Notes: generated by a model not told the origin, from the sequence alone. DNA of 64,000 bases from JAABQG01 sp963726365 (GCA_963726365.1 CAVSCI010000020.1:62001-126000), one strand, 5' to 3'; numbered from the stretch's first letter, positions 8,004 through 17,958 are shown. Numbers and translations are program-made.

Positions 8004-9684
8004 TCAGGGTTGTCGCATTGACGCAGCGGCATGCCCCCGCGTGAAGGCTTCCTCGAACACCGAATAGCCCGACCAGTCGCTGTGGGCGAAGCGCAGGCGG
8101 CCGTCGGCGGGTGTCATTCGCTTGTAAATTGATAGCGCATTACGACCCTTCGACGCTGGGATAGTGCCATTTTGGTTCCATAAACGTCCCAAAGCGAGCA
8201 TTCCCGGCACCGGGACAGCCATGGCGTGGCCATAGCGCGTGATGTCGATGCGCGTGAGCTTGTCCCGCAGGTCCGGATGCGGCACCGACAGCTCGGTCAG
8301 GATCGCGTCGCGCCAGTGGCTCCAGGGCTGCTCCAGCAGCTGGCGGCGGCCGTCGGGCGCGTCACCCAGCGCGGGGTAGTACGTCAGCACGGTGGCGCCG
8401 GGCACGCTTTGCAGGTTCTGGTGCATGGCGTCCACGTAGCCCAGGCCGGGGCTGCCGTGGATCACGTTGTCCCAGCTCGGCGGGGCGCCGGGGCGGTCGT
8501 GCAGCGCCTGGTCGATGTGCAGGTTGGCCACCAGCCAGGGCGAATAGCGGGTGCGTGCCGCCGCCTGGCGCAGGAAGTCCGGCGGGTTCACCACCACGCG
8601 CGCGGCCACGAACACCGGCAGCGCGACGATGCAGTGCGCCGCCTGCCAGCGCTCGACGGTATGCGTGGCGGCGTCCAGCGCATCGACGGTGACGCCGTGC
8701 CTGCCGGCCTCGATGCGTTGCACCACGCGGCCGGTGCGCAGCCGCCCGCCAGACGGCTCCACCAGCGGCGCGGCCAGTTTGCGCGTGAGCCAGGCGTTGC
8801 CTTCGGGCCAGGTCAGCACGCCTTCGCGCTCGTCCGCGTCGTCGCCCGGCGCATGGAAGCCGTGGCGGCTGGCGAAGTAGTGGATGCCGGCCCAGGCCGA
8901 GACGCTGGCCAGGCCCGCGCCGTAGTCGTCGCGGCAGCAGTAGTCCAGGTACCAGCGCAGGTGCGGGTCGTTCAGGCCTTCGCGGTCCAGCCAGGCCTGG
9001 AAGGTGATGCGCGTCCAGCGCCAGGTGGGCGGCGGATGCGGGCGCCCGGAACGCCGGCATGGCAAACGGCGCGGCCTGCTGGGCGGCGCGCACGCGTTCG
9101 GCAAAGCGCCGGTACTGCGCCAGCGTGGCGGCGCCCACGCCCTGCACCGGCAGCAGGCCCTCCTGCCATTCCCCGTTGAAAAACAGCCGCTCCTGCGGGC
9201 TGTGGCACAGGTGGCGCTCGTCATACACCCAGCGCCCGGCCACGCGCTGGCGCAGGCCGAACTCTTCCAGCAGGTCCTGCACCTCGTGGGCCTCGTCGCC
9301 GGGCACGGGCAGGTAGTGCGCGCCCAGCGGGCAGGCGATGCCGGCGACCGTGCCGCCGCGGCTGTTGCCGCCGGCGCTGTCTTCGAGCTCCAGCACCACG
9401 AAATCGTCGATGCCGCGCTGGCGCAGTGCGCGCGCGGCGGCCAGGCCGGCCACGCCGCCCCCGGCGATCAGGGTGTGGACGCGGCGGGTGGCACCGGGCG
9501 GACCTTTCGGCAGGCCCTCGCCGGGGGACGCTTGACCGGCCCCCGGCGCGGCCGATGAAGCGGGGCGCAGACGATGGCCGCGCTCAACACCGATGCCGGT
9601 GAAGCCGCCGTCGATCTCCCGCGACGCCGATCTGCAGCCCGCCAGGGCCAGCGAGCCGGTCGCCAGGAACTGCCGGCGTTTCAT
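8004..9684 (-). CDS. Tat-exported FAD-dependent amine-oxidase-like lipoprotein (one indel near 9040)
   Basis: The N-terminus MKRRQFLATGSLALAGC combines a twin-arginine motif with a lipobox, so the protein is probably exported folded and lipidated at the membrane. The FAD-binding Rossmann motif follows at about residues 70-100 (LIAGGGVAGLAAARAL), with the GG-N-S-R-G-G signature of flavin amine oxidases. The C-terminal FAD contact region reads FAHSDWSGYSVFEEAF. One extra base in the CCC run near 9040 breaks the frame; removing it gives 559 residues and joins MPAFRAP to HPPPTWRWTR. A dispersed repeat (8126-8182) encodes an extra WNQNGTIPASKGRNAL stretch in frame. It ends a cluster with an aminopropyltransferase, so a polyamine-type substrate is an attractive but unproven guess. 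Confidence 0.75.
8126..8182 (+). repeat. CGCTGGG-family dispersed repeat, copy 1 (inside a gene)
   Basis: It contains TTGATAGC, then CGACCCTTCGACGCTGGGAT and GTGCCATTTTGGTT, matching the family pattern. It lies within the FAD oxidoreductase gene on the opposite strand and is read through without a stop, replacing the normal spacing before the conserved FAHSDW motif. Confidence 0.75.
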
Positions 9685-9781
9685 GGCGCCTCGTTGCGGA
9701 CGCGGCCGGCAGACCCGGCCTGTCGCGGGGCCGGCGGCCTGACGCGCAGCTGCGCCGGTTCATGGAAAGCCGCAGCCGCCA

Positions 9782-11353
9782 TCAATGCGTCACCCGGCCC
9801 CATTCGGCCTCATAGCTGTGCACCAGCACCTGGTTCGACAGGCGGTTCACCTCGGCCGGCACGCGCGCCATGTCCTGCGGAAAGTCGAACAGCAGCGGCA
9901 GGCTTTGCAGGTTCAGGAAGCGCAGGCCCTCGGGCAGGGCGGTGGGCAGCCGGTACGGCCGCCGGCTGGCGATCACGAAGCCCCATTCGCCGAAGCTGGG
10001 CACGTGCGCGTGGTAGGGCGTGGCCCGCAGGCCGACCGACTCGATGGTCTGCACCACGGTCCAGAAGCTCTGGCGCGCCACCAGCGGCGAGGTGGTCTGG
10101 ATCACCGCGTAGCCGCTGGCTGAGAGGCGCTGGTCGAGCAGGGCGTAGAACGAGTTGGTGTAGAGCTTGCCGATGTTGAAGTTGGTCGGGTCGGGGAAGT
10201 CGACCACGATCACGTCGAAACTGTCGCGCGTGTCTTCGAGCCACTTGAAGGCGTCGGTATTGATGACCTTCACTTTCGGCGACGCCAGCGCATGGCCGTT
10301 GAGCCCGGCCAGCGTGGGGTTCTGCGTGAACAGCGTGGTCATGGCCGGGTCCAGCTCGACCAGGGTGATGCTCTGCACGCCGGGGTACTTGAGGATCTCG
10401 CGCACGGCCATGCCGTCGCCACCGCCGAGCACCGCCACCTTGCGCGGTGCGCCACCCCCCGAGGTGAAGGCGGCCATGGCCGGGTGCACCAGCGCCTCGT
10501 GGTAGCGGTACTCGTCGCGCTCGGCGAACTGCAGGTTGCCGTTGAGGAACAGCCGGTGCCCGGCGCGGCCTTCGCCCGGGCCGTTCGTCACCACGATGCG
10601 CTGGTAGGGCGAGACGGCGGTGAACACGATGCGGTCGGCGTAGAACTTGTCTTCGGTCAGCGTGGTGATCTGGTCGGCCGCCGCAAAGCCGCCGGCCAGC
10701 AGCGCCAGCGTCACGCCGCAGGCGGCGGCGTGCGCGCCGAAGCGCCGCAGCTCGTGGCGGAACAGCCACAGCGCCCACAGCGCCACCGACGCGTTCATCA
10801 GGCCGAACAGCAGGCCCGTGCGGATCAGCCCGAGATGCGGCACCAAGATCAGCGGAAACGCCAGCGACACCGCCAGCGCGCCGAGGTAGTCGAAGGTCAG
10901 CACCTGCGAAACCAGGTCCTTCAGCGCGACGTTGCGCTTGAGGATGCGCATGACCAGCGGAATCTCCAGCCCGACCAGGATGCCCACCAGCACGACCAGC
11001 GCGTAGAGCAGGAAGCGGAAGGCGCCGGGCGTATAGGCGTTGGCGAGGAACAGCAGGGCCGGCAGGGCGCCGCCGGCCAGCGCCACCAGCAGTTCGATGC
11101 GCAGGAAATGCGCCGGCAGTTGCCGCTCGAAAAACCGCGAAAGGTAGGAGCCCACGCCCATCGCGAACAGGTAGGTGCCGATGATGGTGGAGAACTGCAG
11201 CACCGAGTCGCCCAGCACATAGCTGGCGATGGCGCCCGCCGCCAGCTCGTACAGCAGGCCGCAGGCGGCGACGACGAAGACGCTGGCGAGCAGCGCGATC
11301 TCGACCGGGCGCGGCGACGGGGCACCGGGCGCGTCCTGCAGGGGGGCGGCCAC
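9782..11353 (-). CDS. Membrane-bound polyamine aminopropyltransferase (spermidine synthase-like)
   Basis: A 523-residue protein with about seven membrane helices in residues 15-225 (beginning EIALLASVFVVAACGLLYEL) fused to a SpeE-type aminopropyltransferase domain (about 240-500). Nucleotide-binding features are present: VAVLGGGDGMAVREIL, TLVELDPAM, and DVIVVDFPDPTN, where the catalytic Asp lies. Family members transfer an aminopropyl group from decarboxylated S-adenosylmethionine to putrescine-like acceptors; for this membrane class the acceptor is not established. No speD (AdoMet decarboxylase) is in the window. It follows the DUF350 and DUF4178 genes with short gaps, in one leftward operon. 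Confidence 0.85.
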   Translation of the reverse strand: MAAPLQDAPGAPSPRPVEIALLASVFVVAACGLLYELAAGAIASYVLGDSVLQFSTIIGTYLFAMGVGSYLSRFFERQLPAHFLRIELLVALAGGALPALLFLANAYTPGAFRFLLYALVVLVGILVGLEIPLVMRILKRNVALKDLVSQVLTFDYLGALAVSLAFPLILVPHLGLIRTGLLFGLMNASVALWALWLFRHELRRFGAHAAACGVTLALLAGGFAAADQITTLTEDKFYADRIVFTAVSPYQRIVVTNGPGEGRAGHRLFLNGNLQFAERDEYRYHEALVHPAMAAFTSGGGAPRKVAVLGGGDGMAVREILKYPGVQSITLVELDPAMTTLFTQNPTLAGLNGHALASPKVKVINTDAFKWLEDTRDSFDVIVVDFPDPTNFNIGKLYTNSFYALLDQRLSASGYAVIQTTSPLVARQSFWTVVQTIESVGLRATPYHAHVPSFGEWGFVIASRRPYRLPTALPEGLRFLNLQSLPLLFDFPQDMARVPAEVNRLSNQVLVHSYEAEWGRVTH

Positions 11354-11387
11354 TCAGGCCACCCGAAGCAACAGCATCAAGGCGGAC

Positions 11388-11609
11388 CTACCCGTGGATC
11401 GCGGCCGACACGATCAGCGAAATGCCCAGGCACATGGCCGCCACGACCAGGGCGAGCGCGCGGTTCTGCTTGACCACGATCTCTTCCCAGAGGTTGTAGG
11501 GCGTGATCTTGTCGATGATGACAAAGCACAGCCAGAAAATGAGCACGCCGACCAGCGCGTACACGATGGAGCCGATGAAGGCCGCCGGTTTCAGCCACTC
11601 AATACCCAT
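11388..11609 (-). CDS. DUF350 small membrane protein
   Basis: A 73-residue protein with two membrane helices (about residues 8-30 and 49-71) flanking the conserved I-T-P-Y-N-L-W-E-E loop, the signature of the DUF350/YjfL family. Family members are recurrent neighbours of aminopropyltransferase or glutathionylspermidine-synthase-like genes and of SPFH/PspA-type membrane proteins. It lies 21 bases after the DUF4178 gene and 34 bases before the aminopropyltransferase gene. Biochemical role unknown. Confidence 0.85.
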   Translation of the reverse strand: MGIEWLKPAAFIGSIVYALVGVLIFWLCFVIIDKITPYNLWEEIVVKQNRALALVVAAMCLGISLIVSAAIHG

Positions 11610-11630
11610 GATGACCTCCTGAAAAAATAT

Positions 11631-13148
11631 TCATTTGTGCCCCCCCCCGCTGGAACTGCCGCCATACGAGCCACCTGAAGTCCGGGCGCTGCTCGAACTG
11701 CAGTTCTCCACGCGCGGGTCGCAGCGGCTGCAGCGGCTGAGCAGCGACAAGACAATCAGGATCGCCACCAGTATGACGATGATCGGGATGATGCCCACGC
11801 TGCGCGCCGCCGTGAAGGGCGCGGCGTCGCTGCGCTTGAGCAGGTCTTTCTGGCCTTCGAGCTTGAAGGCACTGGCCACCGTGGCACTTTCGATCTTGCG
11901 GCCGCTGGACCAGGTGATCTCGTTGCGCGACTGCTCCATCGAGAGCAGCTGCCGGCCGGACGCGAAATCGCGGTTGTCGGTCTTCTGGCCGCGCTGCACC
12001 TGCCAGTAGAACTCGCCGGCCACGTAGGTGGTCTCGGCCTTGTACGCATACTGCTGCCGGTAGGTGGTGCCCTGCCAGGTGGCGCTTTGCCCATTGGCGG
12101 CCAGCAAGGGCGCGCCCGTCACCGGCTTGACCAGGCTCCAGCCGTCGGTGGCGTCGACCAGGAAGCTGAAGCCGCGCTTCGCGTTGTAGAGCAGGTACTC
12201 CTGCCAGCCGAACTGCTCGTCGTCGCCGGGCTCCTGGCCCATGCGATGCTGGAAGCCCACCACCTGCCAGGCCACGCCTTCGAGCTGGCCCACCGTGCCC
12301 AGTGGAATGAGGGGGCGCATGGGCTCGTGCTGCTCGGCGTGGCGCAGCTCGCCACCGATGCCGGCGCTCAGGTCGATCAGGCTGTTGCACGACTTGCAGG
12401 TGATGCTTTGGCTCTGCGCCAGCGCGACTTCGACCGTCGCGCCGCAGTTCGGGCAGTTGAACTGCCGGCCTTTGTCGTCTTTGGCCGACTCGTCCTTCAG
12501 GCCGGTCATCGTCAATTCGTCCAGCGTGACCGGACGGCCCAGCGACACCGCCGGGGGCGCGGCGGCGAGTGTCGGGCCATAGTCGATGCTGAGCACCTGG
12601 GCCGAGTCCTGCCCGCGCAGCTCGACCATCGCAAACGGCTGGCCCAGCGCCGGCAGGCGTGGCAGTTCGCCCTGCGCTGCGATCAGCGCGACTTGCTGGT
12701 TGCTGGCCACGCTGTAGGTCTGCCCGCTGATGGCGGTGGTGGCACCGACGCGGAACTGCTCGGCCGAGGGAAGGTCGCGCCCGGGCGCCACCGGGCGCGA
12801 GAACACATAGGCGCCGTTGTCTTCGCTCAAGAACCCGGTGCTGCCGTCGTTGAGCAACGCCTGCCATTCGGTCCAGGTGCCTTCGCCGTATCTGTACTGG
12901 AGCCGGCCGACCAGGGTGAAGCCCTGGCCATCGACGGTGCCACTGGCCATGAGCTGTAACAGGCTGTGGTCGTCGAACAGCTCGGCCATCTTGCCCAGAC
13001 GCGAGAGCACCTCGCCCTGGCGCACCACGGTGCTCTGGCAGTAGCCGCAGACCGCGAACGTCGACTGCGCGCTGCGGAACTCCACCGGCGCGCCACAGCC
13101 GGGGCAGGGCGCGCGGTAGTGCCGCTGGACGGTGGAGAGGTCAGCCAT
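11631..13148 (-). CDS. DUF4178 protein with two zinc ribbons and a C-terminal membrane anchor
   Basis: A 505-residue protein. Residues about 14-38 form a zinc ribbon (CPGCGAPVEF then CGYC); a DUF4178 beta-rich domain follows; a second ribbon (CPNCGATVEV then CKSCNS) lies near 230-255, followed by a second DUF4178 copy with the GWQEYLLYN motif. Near the C-terminus a single hydrophobic helix (VGIIPIIVILVAILIVLSLL) precedes a short Cys-containing segment and a GGSYGGSSSGGG tail. The architecture suggests a cytoplasmic zinc-ribbon protein anchored to the inner membrane. I chose the ATG at 13148; a TTG two codons upstream is possible. It lies between the SPFH protein and DUF350 genes. Confidence 0.85.
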   Translation of the reverse strand: MADLSTVQRHYRAPCPGCGAPVEFRSAQSTFAVCGYCQSTVVRQGEVLSRLGKMAELFDDHSLLQLMASGTVDGQGFTLVGRLQYRYGEGTWTEWQALLNDGSTGFLSEDNGAYVFSRPVAPGRDLPSAEQFRVGATTAISGQTYSVASNQQVALIAAQGELPRLPALGQPFAMVELRGQDSAQVLSIDYGPTLAAAPPAVSLGRPVTLDELTMTGLKDESAKDDKGRQFNCPNCGATVEVALAQSQSITCKSCNSLIDLSAGIGGELRHAEQHEPMRPLIPLGTVGQLEGVAWQVVGFQHRMGQEPGDDEQFGWQEYLLYNAKRGFSFLVDATDGWSLVKPVTGAPLLAANGQSATWQGTTYRQQYAYKAETTYVAGEFYWQVQRGQKTDNRDFASGRQLLSMEQSRNEITWSSGRKIESATVASAFKLEGQKDLLKRSDAAPFTAARSVGIIPIIVILVAILIVLSLLSRCSRCDPRVENCSSSSARTSGGSYGGSSSGGGHK

Positions 13149-13177
13149 GGGCAAAGAGGCTCAACGCCACGCCGTTT

Positions 13178-13235
13178 CACGCCAGATTGGCATGAGACCC
13201 AGCGTGAAATGGTCGTTTTGTGCTCTTCAAACAGG
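13178..13235 (-). repeat. CGCTGGG-family dispersed repeat, copy 2
   Basis: On the minus strand it reads CGACCATTTCACGCTGGGT followed by CATGCCAATCTGGCG. It lies between the SPFH gene and the DUF4178 gene, about 30 bases before the DUF4178 start codon, so it is probably transcribed within the operon. Confidence 0.75.
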
Positions 13236-13250
13236 AGTTTCAGGGTGCTG

Positions 13251-14292
13251 TCAGACCAGCTTCTTGAGCAGTTCGGCCTTCTTGGCATCGAACTCCTCCT
13301 GGGTCAGGATGCCCTTGGACTTGAGTTCGCCGAGCTTTTCCAGCGTGGCCATCACGTCCTCGGCCTTGACGCCGGCCGCCTGGACTGCGGCGGCCGCGCG
13401 CCGCGGTGTTGCCCTGCAGCCCGGCGGCCAGGTTCTGGGCCAGCACCTGGCCCAGCGCCACGCCGGCGCCCAGGCCCATGGCGTCGCCGGCAATGCCGCT
13501 GCCACCACCGCCGCCGCCTTCGGCGAACTTCGGAATCGCCTGCGCGGTCTGGTACTGCATGAACTTGCCCATGTCGTTGCCGACCATGCCCATGCCGATC
13601 TTCTGGTCCAGGATCTTCTGCAATTCCTCGGGTAGCGAGACGTTCTGCACCGTCATGGCTTCGAGCTTCAGGCCGATCTTGCCGAACTCGGGGGTCAGCT
13701 GGGTGGTCAGCGCCTCGGCGAATTTGAGCTGGTTGGCCGCCAGGTCCAGGAACGGAATGCCGCTGGCGGCAATCGCGTTGCTGATGTTCTGCAGCACCAG
13801 GCCGCGCAGCTGGCCGTCGAGGTCCTGCACGGTGTAGCTGTCGCGCGTGCCCGAGATCTCGGTGTGAAACAGCTTCGGGTCGGCGATGCGGAAGGCGAAG
13901 TTGCCGAAGGCCCGCAGGCGGATCGCGCCGAAATCGGCGTCGCGCACGGTGATCGGCTGCGGCGTGCCCCATTTCTGGTCGATCTGCTGGCGCGTGCTGA
14001 AGAAGTAGACGTCGCTCTTGAACGGAGACTCGAAGAGCTTGTCCCAGTTCTTCAGGTAGGTCAGCACCGGCAGGGTCTGGGTGGTGAGCTTGTAGGTGCC
14101 GGGGCCGAACACGTCGGCCACCTTGCCCTCGTTGACGAAGACCGCCATCTGCGACTCGCGCACGGTGAGCGAGCCGCCGTTCTGGATTTCCATCTCCGCC
14201 ATCGGGAAACGCCAGGCCAGCGTGCCGTCGCCGGTCTCGGTCCACTGGATGATGTCTATGAACTGTTTCTTGATGAAGTCCATCAGGGCCAT
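13251..14292 (-). CDS. SPFH/Band-7 protein with C-terminal SHOCT domain (one indel near 13400)
   Basis: It starts at the ATG at 14292, preceded by a GGAGG site eight bases upstream. Residues 1-260 form an SPFH domain of the YdjI/virion-core-like class (MDFIKKQFIDIIQW at the start, VNEGKVADVFGPGTYKL inside). A Gly-rich linker (KFAEGGGGGGSGI) follows, then a SHOCT domain (SKGILTQEEFDAKKAELL) ending KKLV. One extra base near 13400 separates linker and SHOCT; without it the protein is 346 residues. Such proteins form membrane-associated oligomers and are often linked to envelope stress. It is the first gene of the leftward cluster with DUF4178, DUF350 and the aminopropyltransferase. Confidence 0.85.
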
Positions 14293-14395
14293 GGTCGCAA
14301 CCTCCGGGGTGAAAGGAGGAGAAATCATACCCCTGCGGCGAGGCGTTTCGCCACCATGGCGCTTGGGGCCGGCAGGGGCTGCGCATCGCCGGGTT

Positions 14396-16376
14396 TCAGG
14401 GGCTTGGTGGGCGTTTGGGCGCCGAGGCGGTCGCTGTTGCCGCGGAGGCTGCCGAAGCCGGCGGGCGTGGCGCGGCGGGCGGTGGCCCGGCCTGGCCTTT
14501 TTGCACTGCGGCCATGTCTTCCGGTGTGGGAGACTGGCCCGTCAACCAGAAGTCGAAGACCCGGCGGGCGATCGGTGCGGCCATGGCGCCGCCGAAGCCG
14601 GCGTTTTCCACCACCATCGCGAGAGCAATCCTCGGATTGTCGGCGGGCGCGAATGCCATGTACAGGGCGTGGTCACGCAGGCGCTCGGCCGTGCGGGCTG
14701 CGTTGTATTTTTCGTTCTGCTTGATGGCCACCACCTGCGCGGTGCCGGTCTTCCCGGCGGCAACGTAGCCGGCGCCCCGGAAGGCCGTGGCGCCGGTACC
14801 CTCGGTGTTCACGCCGACCAGCGCGTTCCTGATGACGGCGATGTTCTTCGGGTCGGCGATGGCCTCGGCCTTGATCTCGCGCAGGGTCTCGCGCGACGTG
14901 CGGGTGACCACGTCGACGACCTCCTTCACGAGATGGGGCTTCATCTTGACGCCGTCGTTGGCGATCACGCTGGTGGCCAGCGCCAGCTGGAGCATGGTGA
15001 AGTTGTTGTAGCCCTGGCCGATGCCCAGCGAAATGGTTTCGCCGGCGTACCACTTCTGCTGCTCGGGCCGTTTATAGGCGGCGCGCTTCCATGCGGTCGA
15101 TGGCAGCAGGCCGCGCACCTCGCCCTGGATGTCGATGCCGGTGAACGCGCCGAAACCGAACTTCTGCAGCTCGTCATGCATCAGGTCCACGCCCATGTCG
15201 TTGGCGAGGACGTAGTAGTAGGTGTCGCACGACTGAACGATGGACTTGTACATGTCCACCGTGCCATGGCCACCCTCCTTGTCGTCGCGGAACCGGTGGT
15301 TGCCGAACATGAAGTAGCCGGGGTCCTGAATGGACTGTTGCGGCGTGCGCTTGCCGGTCTCGAGTGCCGCGAGCGCCATGAAGGGCTTGTAGGTCGAACC
15401 GGGGGGGTAGGTCCCGCGCAAGGCGCGGTTCAGCAAGGGCTTGTCGAGCGATTCATTGAGCTCCTGCCAGCTTTCCTGGTCGATGCCGTCGACGAACAGG
15501 TTGGGGTCGAACGTGGGCTTGCTGACGAAGGCCAGCACTTCGCCGGTCTTCGGGTCCATGCGCCACCAGTGCGCCGCGCCGGTCACCGAAGAGATCCTCG
15601 ACGAGCCTCTGCAACTGGATGTCGATGGACAGGATGACCGTGTTGCCCGGCGTGGCCGGGTTGCTGGCCAGCCGGCGCATGGCCCGTCCGCCGGCAGAGG
15701 TCTCGATTTCCTCCACGCCGGTGATGCCGTGCAACTGGGCTTCATAGCTCTGCTCGACGCCGAGCTTTCCAATGTAGTCCGTCCCGCGATAGTTGGCGGC
15801 GTCTTCGGACTCTTCGAGGCGCTCCTTTTCACTTTGATTGATCCGGCCGATGTAGCCGATGACATGACTGGCGAGTTCACCGAACGGGTAGTTCCGGAAC
15901 AGCCGGGCCTTGATGTCGACGCCGGGAAAGCGGAATCGCTGGGCCGCGAAACGCGCGACCTCTTCGTCGCTGAGGCGCGTTCGGATCGGCAATGATTCAA
16001 AACTCTTGGACTCATCCTGCAGCTTCTTGAAGCGACGCCTGTCCCGGGGCTGGATTTCCACGACCTTGGACAGCGCATTGATGGTCTGTTCGAGGTCGGC
16101 CACCTTGGAGGGGGTGATCTCCAGCGTGTACGCCGAATAGTTGGTTGCCAGCACCACGCCATTGCGGTCCAGGATGAGTCCGCGGTTGGGCACGATGGGC
16201 ACGACCGCGGTGCGGTTGCTCTCGGCCTGCTCGTTCAGGTCTTCGTGACGGAACACCTGAAGGTAAACCAGGCGCGACGCCAGGGCCAGGAACGCCACCA
16301 GGACCACGACCGTGACGACCAGGACCCGCAGCCTGAACCGCGACAGGTCGGCCTGAACGTTCCGGATCTCAGTCAT
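14396..16376 (-). CDS. mrdA: Penicillin-binding protein 2, peptidoglycan transpeptidase (one indel near 15560)
   Basis: It cross-links peptidoglycan during cell elongation with RodA and the MreBCD complex. An N-terminal membrane helix (about residues 15-37) is followed by the dimerisation domain (NRGLILDRNG) and the transpeptidase domain with active-site Ser in GSTYKPF, SCDTYYY, and AAGKTGTAQV. The frame changes between GALVA and MDPKTGEV: deleting one base at about 15560-15561 gives one 659-residue protein. A Pro/Ala-rich tail closes it. It is last of the mreB-C-D-mrdA operon; rodA does not follow. Because this gene is normally essential in rods, I take the indel as a sequence error. Confidence 0.9.
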
Positions 16377-16395
16377 GATCGACGGGCCGGGCAAG

Positions 16396-16503
16396 GGCAG
16401 TGACAAGCGTGGGGGCCATGCGCCGCCGCGCCGGGCCGCCCCAAGCAAGGCGGGCCCCCTCGGGGGGCAGCGCAGTACACGCAGTGACGAGCGTGGGGGC
16501 CAT
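16396..16503 (+). repeat. GCGTGGGGGCC-family repeat, one and a half copies
   Basis: GCAGTGACAAGCGTGGGGGC at 16396 recurs at 16480 as GCAGTGACGAGCGTGGGGGC. The second, complete copy also carries CGCCGGGCCGCCCCAAGC and GGCCCCCTCGGGGGGCAGCG, a GC palindrome. The element fills the gap between the corrected end of mreD and the start of mrdA. A related copy lies at 58031-58105. Confidence 0.75.
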
Positions 16504-16509
16504 ATCTTT

Positions 16510-17041
16510 CTACAGCGGACGATTCTTGTCAGGATTTGGCGCGCGCCGCTGTGGCAGCAGCAACAGGATGCTGGCAACCGGCCAGAGCGCCGCTTCCAGC
16601 AAGGGGGCCAACAAGAGGGACCAGCCGGGAAACAGCCCGCCGCTGATCGAGGCGGACCGTCAGCTCGATGGCGTGGGCTGCCACAAACAGCGGCAGCACC
16701 TGCAACGCCTGCGTGGGAACCGGGAACCACAGCAGGCGCCGGTGAATGGTGATGGCAAAGTAGCTCAGCGCGGTGTAGGACAGGGCATGTTGGCCGAGCA
16801 GTGCGGATTGGTGCACGTCCATGAACAGGCCAAAGACGAAGGCGGCGCCCACGCCCACTCGAAGGGGCTGGTGGACGCTCCAGAACACCAGTGCCAGTGC
16901 CAGAAAGTCAGGCAGCCACGCCGCACGCCCTGCTCCCGCCATGTTGGGGGCCATGTTCATCAGCAGGGCCGCCAGCAGGCTTGCCCAGATGAAGGCCGGA
17001 CTGGCGGGCAGCAACAACTGCTGGCCGGGGCGCATGATCAT
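16510..17041 (-). CDS. mreD: Rod shape-determining protein MreD (one indel near 16648)
   Basis: An inner-membrane protein of the elongation complex. It starts with MIMRPGQQLL at 17041, overlapping the mreC stop (ATGA). Four to five membrane helices are visible, with the family motifs LPDFLALALVFW and FGLFMDVHQSALLGQHALSY. After ELTVRL the frame shifts: removing one base near 16648 gives ISGGLFPGWSLLLAPLLEAA and an end at RRAPNPDKNRPL, 176 residues, the normal MreD length. Uncorrected, the protein would run into the repeat region with an atypical tail. Confidence 0.85.
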
Positions 17042-17958
17042 GGTCGCCCCTTGCGCTTCGTCGTCGGCGACGCAACTTCTTCCGGCGGCGGGGCGGGAAT
17101 GGCGCCGGCCATCGGCTTGAGCACCATCACATGGCGTGCGCCCAGTGCCTGCGCGACCGGGGTGCAGTGGATGCGGGCAAACGCTGAATCGGCGCGACGC
17201 TCGACCTTGGCGACGCGGCACACGGGCAGACCTGGCGGGTAGACGCCGTCCACGCCGCTGGTCGTCAGGACATCACCCGCCAGCACGTCGGCGTTGGCCG
17301 CCATGAACCGCAACTCCAGCGAACCGCCCTGGGTCACCGGATCGCCATAGGCCACACTGCGGGCGCCGGTACGGGTGTTGAGCACCGGGATGGCCTGATC
17401 GCGGTCGATCACCAGCGAGACTTCGCTGACCAGGGGGTACACCCGTGTGACCTGGCCCAACACGCCCGATTCGTCCACGACCGGCGACCCGGCTTCGATG
17501 CCTTGGGCAAGTCCCCGGTCGATGATGATCTTGCGGGTGTAAGGGTCGGCGGCGTCGTAGAGGACCTCAGCCGGTTGCGCGCTCACGCTGAGTTGCTCCC
17601 GCAGCGCCAGCAGCTTGCGCAGGCGGTTGTTCTCCAGGGTCAGATGCTCGACCTGGTTGGATCGCAGGGCCTGCAATGCGAGCTTCTGGCGCGCTTCATC
17701 TTCAGTCTGCCGGGCCGACTTGACGGTGGAGACATAGGCGCCGGCGTTCTCTGCAAAGTAAACCGGCTGCATCAGCAGCCACTGCGCAGGATAGAGGATG
17801 GTGGCCGCCGTGGTCCGCAGCGGCTGGGAAATCTTCAGCCGCGTATCTGCGACCATCAGGAACAGGGCGAGCGCGCTGAAGAAGACCAGCTTGGAAAACG
17901 CCGACGGCCCCTGCTTGAAGAAGGGGGGTGGGGTTCGGTCGAGGGTTCCCAGTGGCAT
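17038..17958 (-). CDS. mreC: Rod shape-determining protein MreC
   Basis: A 306-residue bitopic protein linking MreB to the periplasmic wall machinery. A short cytoplasmic N-terminus is followed by a membrane helix (about 22-38, LVFFSALALFLMVAD), a coiled coil (about 75-115), and two beta domains with the conserved DRGLAQGIEAGSPVV, GVLGQVTRVYP and TSGVDGVYPPGLPV motifs. The frame is intact, in contrast to mreB, mreD and mrdA on either side. It lies about 90 bases after mreB and overlaps mreD by four bases. Confidence 0.95.
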   Translation of the reverse strand: MPLGTLDRTPPPFFKQGPSAFSKLVFFSALALFLMVADTRLKISQPLRTTAATILYPAQWLLMQPVYFAENAGAYVSTVKSARQTEDEARQKLALQALRSNQVEHLTLENNRLRKLLALREQLSVSAQPAEVLYDAADPYTRKIIIDRGLAQGIEAGSPVVDESGVLGQVTRVYPLVSEVSLVIDRDQAIPVLNTRTGARSVAYGDPVTQGGSLELRFMAANADVLAGDVLTTSGVDGVYPPGLPVCRVAKVERRADSAFARIHCTPVAQALGARHVMVLKPMAGAIPAPPPEEVASPTTKRKGRP

